Counted from the first letter of the stretch, positions 8,246 through 15,437 are shown. The stretch: DNA of 18,794 nucleotides from Bacillota bacterium (GCA_023415475.1 JAEZKL010000187.1:1-18794); one strand, 5' to 3'. A program made the numbers and translations. Notes: generated by a model from the letters alone, not told the origin.

Positions 8246-8269
8246 AATTAGTATGGGGAGGGCGTTTTA

Positions 8270-9868
8270 TTGTTGAAAATTCTTATTGTTGATGATGAAG
8301 AAATGACTAGAAATGGAATAATCAAAAGGATCCCCTGGGACAGAATTGGTATTAGCGCCATTGAAAAGGCTGACGATGGTGTTAATGCCCTTAAGGTAGT
8401 ATCTGATTTTCAGCCGGATATCGTCTTAACCGATGTACGAATGCCTCGAATGGATGGGGTGGTATTATCACATCAAATACGAAAGCTTCTCCCGGATTGT
8501 AAAATAATTTTTATGAGCGGTTACTCCGATAAGGAATATTTAATGTCGGCTATCAAGCTAAAAGCGATTGATTATGTTGAAAAACCGATTAATATAAATG
8601 AATTAAAAAGTGTAATAGAAAAGGCAGTGGAATTGTGCTATAAGGAACAAAAAAAAAAGCAGCAGGAGCATATGATTAATTCTACGATTCAGGCCACCGT
8701 ACCAATTATTAAAAATGAAATAGCTTTGCAGCTAACTTACCGACATTGTGATATTGCCTTTATTTTAAAGAATATTTGTGCTGTCGGACTCGATATTCAA
8801 AATAATGATTGCTTTCAAACAATTCTGGTCAAAATTCCAGCTATTGATGAAATCGAGAGCACACACCTAACATTTCTGAAGTCTGTAGTTACCGATGCTT
8901 TGGAACACACATCCTCTTGTTCCGGAATTCATGGTTTCATGGGTTACAAGGAGGGCGGCTATTTCATAATACATTTATATAGCCGTGCATTCGAGAATTA
9001 TATGCTTACAGAGGAGAAGTTAATAAACTTTTGTACTATTTTGCTGGATTACATTAAAGAATACAATAGGTTATTTATATCAATCGGAGCTAGAGCGAAT
9101 GGGCTTGAGAATATTTTTCAATCTTATGAAACGGCTGTAATAGCAATGCAAAGGAGTTTTCTTAAAGAGTATAACTCCGTACTACCCTTTGTGGAAAGGC
9201 ATCTTCCTCCATATACCTTTGACAATAATTTGTTAGATTCTTTCGAGAATATACTACTTAATGGCAGCAAAGAAAAGGCGATTTTTTTAGTTTTAAGTCT
9301 ATCATCTGAATTGAGACAGTATGATAATACACTAGTTGTAACTATTAAGGATTTCTTTTTCAAGCTTTCACAAGTATTATTAAAAGTCTCTGCGTTAAAT
9401 CAGGTAGATCCCTTTATTGGGGTTATTAGCGAAAATTTGATATGGGAAGTAATTCTAAGAACAAATACATTAAATGAGCTGGAAAAGTATCTAACCGGAA
9501 AAATTGAAATTTACTATACCCTTATCAAGGAGGAAACAGAAAATAGGGGTGTTGTTAAGGAAATCATCAAATATATTCAAAAGAATTACAGGGACGAAGC
9601 CCTTGCTGTTAACAGCATAAGTGAGTTTATAAACCTTTCTCAGTCTTATGTATGTTCGCTTTTCAAGGAAGAAACAGGAAAGACGATAAATCAGTATATC
9701 ACTGAGTATAGAATTGAAAAATCAAAGCAATTACTTAAGGATATCCGATTAAGGGTATCAGATGTTTCATCGGCAGTCGGGTATGCCGATGCCAATTACT
9801 TCGCTAAGCTTTTTAGGAAAATTACTGGTTATACCCCATCGGAGTATAGGGAGAAGGATGTGCTATGA
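8270..9868 (+). CDS. yesN: YesN-type response regulator (REC + AraC HTH)
   Basis: Transcription activator of a YesM/YesN two-component pair, 532 residues. The receiver domain (1-120) has the acidic pair Asp8-Asp9, phosphoacceptor Asp55 in VLTDVRMPRMDG, and Lys105 in VEKP. A long central region of unassigned fold follows (about 130-425). An AraC-type double helix-turn-helix closes the protein (about 430-530), with SQSYVCSLFKEETGKTINQYI and the signature GYADANYFAKLFRKITGYTPSEY. It starts at TTG (8270, or the adjacent TTG at 8273) after GGGGAGGG; no ATG is available. The stop overlaps the kinase start by 4 bp (ATGA), indicating translational coupling. Such pairs usually activate an adjacent lpl-type sugar operon, so the permease promoter at about 900 is the likely target. 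Confidence 0.9.
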   Translation: MLKILIVDDEEMTRNGIIKRIPWDRIGISAIEKADDGVNALKVVSDFQPDIVLTDVRMPRMDGVVLSHQIRKLLPDCKIIFMSGYSDKEYLMSAIKLKAIDYVEKPININELKSVIEKAVELCYKEQKKKQQEHMINSTIQATVPIIKNEIALQLTYRHCDIAFILKNICAVGLDIQNNDCFQTILVKIPAIDEIESTHLTFLKSVVTDALEHTSSCSGIHGFMGYKEGGYFIIHLYSRAFENYMLTEEKLINFCTILLDYIKEYNRLFISIGARANGLENIFQSYETAVIAMQRSFLKEYNSVLPFVERHLPPYTFDNNLLDSFENILLNGSKEKAIFLVLSLSSELRQYDNTLVVTIKDFFFKLSQVLLKVSALNQVDPFIGVISENLIWEVILRTNTLNELEKYLTGKIEIYYTLIKEETENRGVVKEIIKYIQKNYRDEALAVNSISEFINLSQSYVCSLFKEETGKTINQYITEYRIEKSKQLLKDIRLRVSDVSSAVGYADANYFAKLFRKITGYTPSEYREKDVL

Positions 9869-11682
9869 AATCTGCTTTTTTAAGAAGAATAGCTGAAAAA
9901 TTTCATTTTAGGACGATTAGGCATAAATTGCTGCTTTCATATTTTATTTTGATTATTATTCCTTTGGCATTTGTCTCGGCTTTTTCTTACAGCAAAGTAT
10001 ATAATGTTATTGAGGATAATATTACCTATTCTATACAGAAGAACTTCGAGCAATCATACAATTTTCTCTCTTACAAGCTTTATAACACCTATGGGGTTTC
10101 TAATGTCTTTGTCAGTAACAATACTATTTCTGATATTTTGCAAAAAAGTAATGTTGAGTCCTATTCGTTTCTTGAACAAGTACAGGATATGTATAGTCTC
10201 CAGCAGTTTCTCCAATCCTTGCAGGATGGATCCAATGTTGTAAAAATAAGGCTTTATTTACCGGATAAGCTTATGTACTCTCAAGAAGGAAATAATATCT
10301 TCGGAATAAAAGAGATTGAGAATACTACCTGGTACAAGTTAATTTCTAAGGACGACAGATATTTTCTTTGGGCACCTTCTTCCTACCTTGATGAGCCGAA
10401 TCAGGATAATAGTGATGTACTTTCATTAATAAGGATAATCATTAATAAAAAAAATTATCTGGATAAAATTGGTTTTGTTAGATTTGATTTTTCAATATCA
10501 AATATCACTAATCTGCTAAACGATGCTACCACGGTTAAAAACTCCTGCATATATATTCAAAATTCTATCGGAAGTATAATTGCACAATCCGGACAGAGAA
10601 TTAACTCAGGGAATAAGATTGACAGCAAATTAATCAAGCAACTGGCCGAGGGAACAAACAATTGGATGAAGATAAAGCAGGAAAATAAAGAACTAATGGT
10701 ATCTGCAAAATTAATAGATAATACCGATTGGTACCTGGTTTCCGTTACGCATATGAACGAAATAAATAATCTAAGTGGGACAATTCGTAACGACATTATT
10801 ATCATGGTTCTTGTTATTGGGACTATAGCATATTTTATAGCATATCTTTTATCAAAATCGATAACACACCGGTTATCTGTTTTAAGTAATAAAATGAAGG
10901 ATATTCATAAAGGACAATTAATCACGATAGAAGCTCGGTCTGATTCTGACGAAATTGATCAATTGGTGCAGGAATACAACTTTATGACAGGAGAAATTAC
11001 AAATTTAGTCAATGATAAGTTTAAAGCGGGACAGGAGATAAAAAACGTTGAATTAAAAGCTTTACAGGCGCAGATTAATCCTCATTTCTTATATAATACA
11101 CTTGATATGATTAACTGGTATGCATGGGAAAATAACGGTCCGGAGATAATTACCATAGTTGATGCTCTCGCAAAGTTTTATAAACTTAGCCTTAATAAGG
11201 GAAAGGATGTTATATCAATAGGGGACGAATTAACTCATGTATCGTATTATTTCCAAATCCAAAGCATGCGGTTTAAAAATGCACTCAACCTGGATATAGA
11301 TGTGGATGAAGCACTTATGCAGTACAGTATTTTAAAAATCACATTGCAGCCTATCATTGAGAATTCGATTCTACACGGTATTATGTGCAAAGAGACCAAA
11401 AGCGGAAATATTCGTATAAGAGGTACCCTTGTTAACAGTGAAATCCATTTATTTGTTGAGGATGATGGTGTAGGCATGTCCGAGGAAAAACTGAATAATA
11501 TTCTTGTTCCATCTACTGAAGACTCACAAAGCGGTGGATTCGGTGTCAGGAATATAAACCAGAGAATAAAACTATATTATGGAACAGAATATGGACTGTA
11601 TTATACCAGTGTAAGAAACGAAGGAACAATAGTTAGAATTACCATTCCTGCTATTATTAATTCTCAACATTATATTTCTTAA
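9865..11682 (+). CDS. yesM: YesM-type sensor histidine kinase
   Basis: Membrane sensor kinase, 605 residues. TM1 is at about 22-43 and TM2 at about 309-330, enclosing a roughly 265-residue extracellular sensor. A HAMP linker follows (about 330-383). The His_kinase domain has phosphoacceptor His407 in QAQINPHFLYNTLDMINW. The ATPase part shows the N box (LQPIIENSILHG, Asn500), DDGVGM (533-538) and GGFGVRNINQRI (557-568). The kinase-before-sensor-ligand arrangement is normal for the LytS/YesM class that partners AraC-type regulators. It probably detects extracellular sugar, directly or through the lipoprotein encoded upstream, and phosphorylates the YesN partner. Start ATG at 9865 overlaps the yesN stop; GGAG/AAGGA motifs inside the yesN end serve as ribosome binding site. 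Confidence 0.93.
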   Translation: MKSAFLRRIAEKFHFRTIRHKLLLSYFILIIIPLAFVSAFSYSKVYNVIEDNITYSIQKNFEQSYNFLSYKLYNTYGVSNVFVSNNTISDILQKSNVESYSFLEQVQDMYSLQQFLQSLQDGSNVVKIRLYLPDKLMYSQEGNNIFGIKEIENTTWYKLISKDDRYFLWAPSSYLDEPNQDNSDVLSLIRIIINKKNYLDKIGFVRFDFSISNITNLLNDATTVKNSCIYIQNSIGSIIAQSGQRINSGNKIDSKLIKQLAEGTNNWMKIKQENKELMVSAKLIDNTDWYLVSVTHMNEINNLSGTIRNDIIIMVLVIGTIAYFIAYLLSKSITHRLSVLSNKMKDIHKGQLITIEARSDSDEIDQLVQEYNFMTGEITNLVNDKFKAGQEIKNVELKALQAQINPHFLYNTLDMINWYAWENNGPEIITIVDALAKFYKLSLNKGKDVISIGDELTHVSYYFQIQSMRFKNALNLDIDVDEALMQYSILKITLQPIIENSILHGIMCKETKSGNIRIRGTLVNSEIHLFVEDDGVGMSEEKLNNILVPSTEDSQSGGFGVRNINQRIKLYYGTEYGLYYTSVRNEGTIVRITIPAIINSQHYIS

Positions 11683-11925
11683 GATGTGAATAAGGATTTT
11701 TTCGGAAAAGCAAAAGCAATTACGTTAACATGGATGATTTAGAATTAGGTGAAATTATAGTTTTAGTAAACATCACAGGATTTTCTATTCTATTAATTCA
11801 TTGCTCACTACTGAACCGCAGCAACACAGGCCGTTTTGAATAACTAGATTTCATTGAGATTTCAACGTTTTTCGATGGTTTAGCTTGTGTTAGACTGTAT
11901 TAAATAACGAATAAGAATATAAATG
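11683..11925. other. Gap after yesM, no convincing gene
   Basis: The only notable item is a 37-codon plus-strand frame (11730-11843), opening MDDLELGEIIVLVNITGF and rich in hydrophobic residues, but without a clear ribosome binding site. It ends over a short motif (11821-11843, ACACAGGCCGTTTTGAATAA) resembling 285-305. I do not call it a gene. Confidence 0.3.
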
Positions 11926-11962
11926 GTACCCTATCATATAAAAGTGATAGGGTACTTTTTTT
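11926..11962 (+). terminator. Rho-independent terminator after yesNM
   Basis: A perfect 11-bp stem pairs 11926-11936 with 11945-11955, with an 8-nt loop, and ends in seven or more T. It lies 243 bp after yesM and immediately before the IS200 element. The left arm is nearly identical to that of the weaker hairpin at 15438-15469. Confidence 0.88.
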
Positions 11963-12030
11963 ATGGGCTTTAGCCTGTTGAGTATGTTGGAGTTTCTCAA
12001 CAGAGAAACGGAGACATGCGAAACACTAAA

Positions 12031-12049
12031 CCACCTGCTTCGCGGGTGG
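12031..12049 (+). repeat. Left-end hairpin of the IS200 element
   Basis: CCACCTGC pairs with GCGGGTGG around a TTC loop, with one T-G pair. It matches the right-end hairpin in arms and size, as expected for a TnpA binding site. Confidence 0.8.
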
Positions 12050-12070
12050 ATCCCAATTGCTTCTAGCAAA

Positions 12071-12134
12071 AAATCACCTTTCCGTTATAATAGTAGTGTT
12101 CAGGCCACTAAAATAACGAGAGGAAAGGTGATTT
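12071..12134 (+). promoter_or_regulatory. Hairpin that masks the tnpA ribosome binding site
   Basis: AAATCACCTTTCC (12071-12083) is the exact complement of GGAAAGGTGATTT (12122-12134), and GTTA (12084-12087) can extend it by pairing with TAAC (12114-12117). The right arm contains the tnpA Shine-Dalgarno sequence, so in the mRNA it would be buried. A similar structure is known to repress tnpA in classical IS200. A TATAAT sits in the loop-proximal left part (12086-12091). Confidence 0.75.
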
Positions 12135-12136
12135 CT

Positions 12137-12589
12137 ATGGATAAAAGTTTAGCACACACAAGATGGATGTGCAAGTATCACATCATTTTCACACCCAAGT
12201 TCAGAAGGAAAGCAATCTATAATCAGTATAAGGAAAGTATCAGAGATATATTGAAAGATTTGTGTAAGTATAAGGGAGTTGAAATAATCGAGGGTCACCT
12301 TATAATAGATCACATACACATGTTGGTATCCATACCACCGAAATACAGCGTATCAAGCTTCATGGGATATCTAAAAGGAAAAAGTGCACTGATGATATTT
12401 GAGAGACATGCAAATCTCAAATATAAATATGGGAACAGACACTTCTGGTCTGAAGGATATTATGTAAGTACCGTAGGTCTTAATGAGGCAACCATTAAAA
12501 AGTATATACAAGACCAGGAAAAAGAAGATCAAATGAAAGATAAACTCAGTGTAAAGGAATACGAAGACCCTTTTAAGGGTGGCCGGTAA
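12137..12589 (+). CDS. tnpA: IS200/IS605 TnpA, HUH-type transposase
   Basis: Y1 tyrosine transposase of 150 residues, full length for IS200-group TnpA. It cuts and joins single-stranded element ends as a dimer. The HUH metal-binding motif is visible as DHIHMLVSIPP (about 63-73), following IEGHLI. The catalytic Tyr is expected in the C-terminal helix, most likely that of ATIKKYIQDQ. The N-terminal MCKYHIIFTPKFRRK and the later HFWSEGYYVSTVG blocks are family hallmarks. The ATG at 12137 is chosen because it follows AGGAAAGGTG; an upstream in-frame extension to 11963 would read through the left-end hairpin. Translation is probably kept low by the 5' hairpin. Confidence 0.95.
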   Translation: MDKSLAHTRWMCKYHIIFTPKFRRKAIYNQYKESIRDILKDLCKYKGVEIIEGHLIIDHIHMLVSIPPKYSVSSFMGYLKGKSALMIFERHANLKYKYGNRHFWSEGYYVSTVGLNEATIKKYIQDQEKEDQMKDKLSVKEYEDPFKGGR

Positions 12590-12593
12590 TACG

Positions 12594-12672
12594 TTCGCCC
12601 CTTGAGGGGCAGCAATAGTTACAAAGGCAAAGTGGCTTGAACAAAGTGAAAGCCAGCGTCTTTAGGCGCTGG
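12594..12672 (+). other. Stem-loops downstream of tnpA inside the element
   Basis: Three hairpins follow the stop: GCCCCTTGAGGGGC (12596-12609), GGCTT with AAGCC (about 12633-12653), and GCCAGCG with CGCTGGC (about 12651-12672). None has a U-tract. They precede the right-end hairpin and could form a structured 3' untranslated RNA. No function is claimed. Confidence 0.45.
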
Positions 12673-12681
12673 CCAGTAACA

Positions 12682-12723
12682 GTGGTTTACAGCCTCAGAG
12701 CAAACCACCCGTTTTACGGGTGG
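12682..12723 (+). repeat. Right-end hairpin of the IS200 element, with an alternative pairing
   Basis: CCACCCG (12705-12711) pairs with CGGGTGG (12717-12723) around TTTTA, the counterpart of the left-end hairpin. The sequence AAACCAC (12702-12708), which overlaps the left arm, can instead pair with GTGGTTT (12682-12688). The two folds exclude each other. Confidence 0.75.
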
Positions 12724-12849
12724 TGCTGATTGGCATAGCTACGAGTAAACAACTTATAGTTGATTATTATGTAAGCGAAATAGTTGTTTGTAAAGCAAGA
12801 TGATTTTTGATAGGATATTTATATAACATACGAAAGAAGGGAATCTGAT

Positions 12850-13662
12850 TTGAGCATAGCTGTATTTCACAAACAATTATCGGAAGCAAGAAAAGAAAAA
12901 GGGATGACACAAAAATCTTTTGCATCAAAGATTGGTGTTTCTGAGCAGGCTGTTTCAAAGTGGGAGCGAGGATTAAGCTTTCCAAGTCTTGATGTATTGG
13001 AGAGTATAGTAACAGTACTAGGGTGTTCCTATAATTTTTTGTTTGATTATAAAAGTGCGGGAGCAATTGATATGGAGCAATTAAGTAGTAATAAAAGAAA
13101 CGAAGTTGCAGCATGTCAAGTAAAAGACATTTTAATAATTGAATTTGGGGTAGGATTAATAGAGCTTTTCGTGAAAGAGATGAACAATGGTTTTGATGTG
13201 ATTCACAAGATGAGAAAAGAACTGGCAGATGAGTGGGGAATACTCCTTCCTCTTATACGCATAAGAGATAATATAGAATGTAAGGAAAATGAATACTGCT
13301 TTAAAATACATGGGAGAACTATCGCTACAGGATGTGCTTATAATAATATGAATGTTGAGTTTGAACCGCATATACTGGAAGAAGGAGAGTATACAATTAT
13401 TGACCCTGTTCTTGGAAAAAATGCTGTATGGACAAATAGACAAGGACCATCTCAAGTAGATGCAATAAACTACATCCTATTTCATTTTAAAGATGTTGTA
13501 ATTAAGAACTATAATCAGATTCTAAATAAACAGTTAGTTTACGAGATGTTAAAAGCTGTTGAAAGAGAAAGTCTTATGACAGTACAAAATGTTGTACCTG
13601 AGAAAATCAGCTATAATTTTTTGAAGAGAATTTTGCTGGAACTAATAGTGATACGAGGCTAA
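12850..13662 (+). CDS. XRE helix-turn-helix fused to FlhA (FHIPEP) cytoplasmic domain
   Basis: A 270-residue two-part protein. Residues about 6-62 are an XRE/Cro DNA-binding domain (KEKGMTQKSFASKIGVSEQAV, SKWERG). After a linker, residues about 92-270 follow the soluble C-terminal domain of the flagellar export gate FlhA: IEFGVGLIEL (97-106, FlhA IELGYGLIPL), RKELADEWGILLPLIRIRDN (122-141, the most conserved FlhA block), NEYCFKIHGRTIATG (147-161), DPVLGKNAVW (185-194, FlhA EPTFGLPAxW), NQILNKQLVYEML (222-234), VVPEKIS and FLKRILLE (248-264). FlhA's membrane half is absent, so it should be cytoplasmic. In FlhA this domain binds export chaperones and substrates. A role in sensing such proteins and regulating genes is inference. 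Start is TTG after GAAGGG. The stop looks premature: see 13663-13770. No flagellar genes are nearby. Confidence 0.8.
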   Translation: MSIAVFHKQLSEARKEKGMTQKSFASKIGVSEQAVSKWERGLSFPSLDVLESIVTVLGCSYNFLFDYKSAGAIDMEQLSSNKRNEVAACQVKDILIIEFGVGLIELFVKEMNNGFDVIHKMRKELADEWGILLPLIRIRDNIECKENEYCFKIHGRTIATGCAYNNMNVEFEPHILEEGEYTIIDPVLGKNAVWTNRQGPSQVDAINYILFHFKDVVIKNYNQILNKQLVYEMLKAVERESLMTVQNVVPEKISYNFLKRILLELIVIRG

Positions 13663-13770
13663 CCAGTAAATAATCTTATTATGATTATTGAGAAAATCGA
13701 AGAGGAAATTGATAGACAAGTTTTTGATACGAGGGAAATAGTGGAAGAAATAATAGTAAGTGGTATTTGA
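13663..13770 (+). pseudogene. In-frame FlhA-like tail beyond the stop codon
   Basis: After the TAA at 13660-13662 the same frame stays open for 35 codons to TGA (13768-13770), reading NLIMIIEKIEEEID, then FDTREIVEEI. This matches the end of FlhA, where a segment of the IRDLVTILEALAD type, with a later LVEYVR-like helix, follows the last residues read before the stop (VIRG). So the stop divides a homologous domain. Either the gene has a recent nonsense mutation, or the domain is naturally truncated and the tail is a relic. A sequencing error is also possible. Confidence 0.6.
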
Positions 13771-13814
13771 TTCAATGATAGGTCAATGATAATCTCTCTG
13801 GGTTGATTTTGACC

Positions 13815-13842
13815 TTGCTATTCATGGATAATCTGTTATAAT
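13815..13842 (+). promoter_or_regulatory. Promoter of the antitoxin-type RNA
   Basis: TTGCTA (13815-13820) and a perfect TATAAT (13837-13842) are 16 bp apart. Transcription would begin near 13850. Confidence 0.6.
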
Positions 13843-13849
13843 ATAACTA

Positions 13850-13936
13850 GAAAAGGCAATCGCCACAGGGTGGTTGACCAGTGGATTATAGTAAAAAACC
13901 TTCCTGACTCGCCAAAGTACAGGGAAGGTTTTTTAT
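13850..13936 (+). ncRNA. Antisense antitoxin-type RNA for a holin-like toxin
   Basis: A predicted RNA of about 85 nt begins AAAAGGCAATCGCC and carries two small hairpin motifs (GGC..GCC and CCAC..GTGG) ending TGGTTGACC (13855-13879). It ends in a terminator pairing 13893-13904 with 13923-13934 (AAAAAACCTTCC with GGAAGGTTTTTT); the loop contains GACTCGCCAAAGTA, a sequence I recall next to many clostridial holin-like toxin genes. The terminator is symmetric and would also end the convergent toxin transcript, so the two RNAs overlap tail-to-tail, as in txpA/RatA and par-type systems. The promoter is good. The identification is by architecture and sequence pattern. Confidence 0.7.
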
Positions 13937-13937
13937 G

Positions 13938-14024
13938 TTAGTGACATATTAGATAAATAAATGTCAGTAATGCAATAATGAACATACCAAATTGTATTAA
14001 GTCTTTGAAATCAAACTTAATCAC
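13938..14024 (-). CDS. Holin-like type I toxin, possibly silenced copy
   Basis: A 28-residue hydrophobic peptide: start GTG (14022-14024), IKFDFKDLIQFGMF, then a membrane segment IIALLTFIYLICH and TAA (13938-13940). Its core differs from the toxin at 1-67 by one residue (Ile to Leu) although 11 of 19 codons differ in DNA, so the protein was conserved while the DNA drifted. The start region is abnormal: the ATG and ribosome binding site of the other copy are lost, only GTG remains after a pyrimidine-rich stretch, and no -10/-35 pair is visible upstream. It therefore may no longer be expressed, even though the convergent antitoxin RNA keeps its promoter and terminator. It would insert in the membrane if made. 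Confidence 0.6.
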   Translation of the reverse strand: MIKFDFKDLIQFGMFIIALLTFIYLICH

Positions 14025-14101
14025 TACAGGAAGGGTGCTTTTTATTTATCAAAGGCACGGCACAATTTAGATTACTGCTAATCAGATGATTCTTTATTAG
14101 T

Positions 14102-14141
14102 ATGACATACAGCTGTCATATTCAATGCTGTATACTATAAA
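14102..14141 (+). promoter_or_regulatory. Possible promoter with nested inverted repeats before the NHL gene
   Basis: CTGTCA (14113-14118) and TATAAA (14136-14141) are 17 bp apart. Two overlapping inverted repeats occupy the same bases: ATGACA (14102-14107) with TGTCAT (14114-14119), and TACAGC (14108-14113) with GCTGTA (14127-14132). They could be operators. No regulator is identified. Confidence 0.35.
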
Positions 14142-14166
14142 TATTTAGGGAGGAGGGTAATATGAT

Positions 14167-15243
14167 ATGCATGGTATAAAATATACATTCGGCAAAATAT
14201 ATAATTTTGCAGGATCGGGTCAAGCTGGAAACGGTGGTGATGGAGGAAAAGCTGACTTAGCAAAATTAAATGGTCCAGCAGGTTTGGCAATCGACAAGGA
14301 TGATAACATTTATATTGTTGAAATATATAATAATACCGTTCGAAAAGTTGATGCTATAACAAACGTTATCACAACAGTGGCAGGCTGTGGTTTACAGGGA
14401 TTTGATGGAGATGGGGGGCTGGCCATTCATGCTAAGCTAAACGGACCGGAAGGTGTATTTGTTGACGAGTACAAAAATATATTTATTGCTGATACCTATA
14501 ACCATCGTATAAGGAGAGTTGATGGCCAGACGGGTATAATAACAACGATTGCTGGATGTGGTAATGCTGGTTATAATGGCGATGGCATTAAGGCATGTGA
14601 TGCAATGCTCAATAGCCCTGCAGGTGTAGTTGTCGATAAGATGGGTAATGTATATTTTAATGATTATAGAAACGACAGAGTAAGAAAGGTTGATTTGGAG
14701 GGGATTATTACTACTTTTGCCGGAACTGGAACGAAAGGTTATAGTGGTGATGGGGATATAGCCGACAAAGCACAAATAAATGATGTGTACGGGCTGGGTA
14801 TCGATAAATATGATAATATTTATATCATGGATAGCTTGAATTTTGCTGTTAGGAAGATTGAAGCTAAAACGAAAGTAATAACAACAATCGCTGGGAAAGG
14901 AATACCCGGTCCGATTACTGAATTTGAGAATGTTTCAAATAGTTATATTGGGCGAATTACTCATGAAAAGGGAACAATAGGAATGGAGGCGCCTCATGCG
15001 GTGGAAATCTCTTCGGATGGAAACTTAATTATCGCGGATACGGGACATTATCGTATTCGATTGATAGATGTGATGCACGATACCGTATATACGATAGCAG
15101 GTAATGGAGAAAAGGGTTGCATCGGAAATAATATTAAGGCACTTAATGCGAGTTTATGTGTACATGGATTAAGGATGGATTCGGTTAATAACCTATATTT
15201 TAATGATTTCGAAAATCATGTTGTCAGGGTAGTAAGATTTTAA
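14167..15243 (+). CDS. NHL-repeat beta-propeller protein
   Basis: A 358-residue protein made almost wholly of NHL repeats. About six blades recur every roughly 50-60 residues with the pattern AGxGxxGxxGDGG, then A-x-LNGPxGxxxD, then NIYIxDxxNxxxRKVD. Good copies lie at about residues 14-66, 70-120, 125-172 and 178-232; a longer irregular blade follows (about 235-305) and a last one closes the ring (about 308-358). Such propellers are binding scaffolds; no catalytic motif was seen. There is no signal peptide or membrane segment, unlike many secreted bacterial NHL proteins, so it is either cytoplasmic or lacks an exported N-terminus. ATG at 14167 follows GGGAGGAGGG; the ATG at 14162 is out of frame and stops after five codons. 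Partners are unknown. Confidence 0.88.
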   Translation: MHGIKYTFGKIYNFAGSGQAGNGGDGGKADLAKLNGPAGLAIDKDDNIYIVEIYNNTVRKVDAITNVITTVAGCGLQGFDGDGGLAIHAKLNGPEGVFVDEYKNIFIADTYNHRIRRVDGQTGIITTIAGCGNAGYNGDGIKACDAMLNSPAGVVVDKMGNVYFNDYRNDRVRKVDLEGIITTFAGTGTKGYSGDGDIADKAQINDVYGLGIDKYDNIYIMDSLNFAVRKIEAKTKVITTIAGKGIPGPITEFENVSNSYIGRITHEKGTIGMEAPHAVEISSDGNLIIADTGHYRIRLIDVMHDTVYTIAGNGEKGCIGNNIKALNASLCVHGLRMDSVNNLYFNDFENHVVRVVRF

Positions 15244-15350
15244 TAAAGAAGCAGGAAGCATTAATCCATGAAAATTTAGGCTTAGTCACTATTAGAACAG
15301 AATAGCTATGTTTTCTTTGAGGGCAGCACAGGCTGTGCTTAACAATAATC

Positions 15351-15389
15351 TCCTCCTCATACCATAACGGTTAGGGGAGGAATTTTTTT
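15351..15389 (+). terminator. Rho-independent terminator of the NHL gene
   Basis: TCCTCCTC pairs with GGGGAGGA (one T-G pair), extended by ACC with GGT across a small internal mismatch (arms 15351-15363 and 15369-15381), and is followed by seven T. A separate short hairpin, AGCACAG with CTGTGCT, lies just upstream (15324-15338). Confidence 0.85.
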
Positions 15390-15437
15390 GTGGGGGAAAA
15401 GTGGCAGAAAGGCATGCGGTGTATGGAAGGTTATATG

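Larger units (their letters stand above)
11992..12745 (+). mobile_element. IS200/IS605-family element, tnpA only
   Basis: A compact element of about 0.7 kb carrying only tnpA, flanked by matching subterminal hairpins: left at 12031-12049 and right at 12705-12723, both with CCACC...GGGTGG arms. These are the structures TnpA recognises as single-stranded DNA. There is no tnpB, placing it in the IS200 group. Elements of this class have no terminal inverted repeats and make no target duplication, so the exact ends cannot be read from one copy. The limits given are outer estimates and may include some flanking DNA. The open reading frame looks intact. Confidence 0.85.

Noticed and set aside
11963..12136. 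N-terminal extension of TnpA to an upstream ATG
   Set aside because: It would translate through the left-end hairpin and the 5' regulatory hairpin; 150 residues from 12137 is the normal family length.
12596..12723. CRISPR-like or TnpB guide RNA array
   Set aside because: The hairpins are single, differ from each other and belong to the IS200 element; there are no regular repeats and no tnpB or cas genes.
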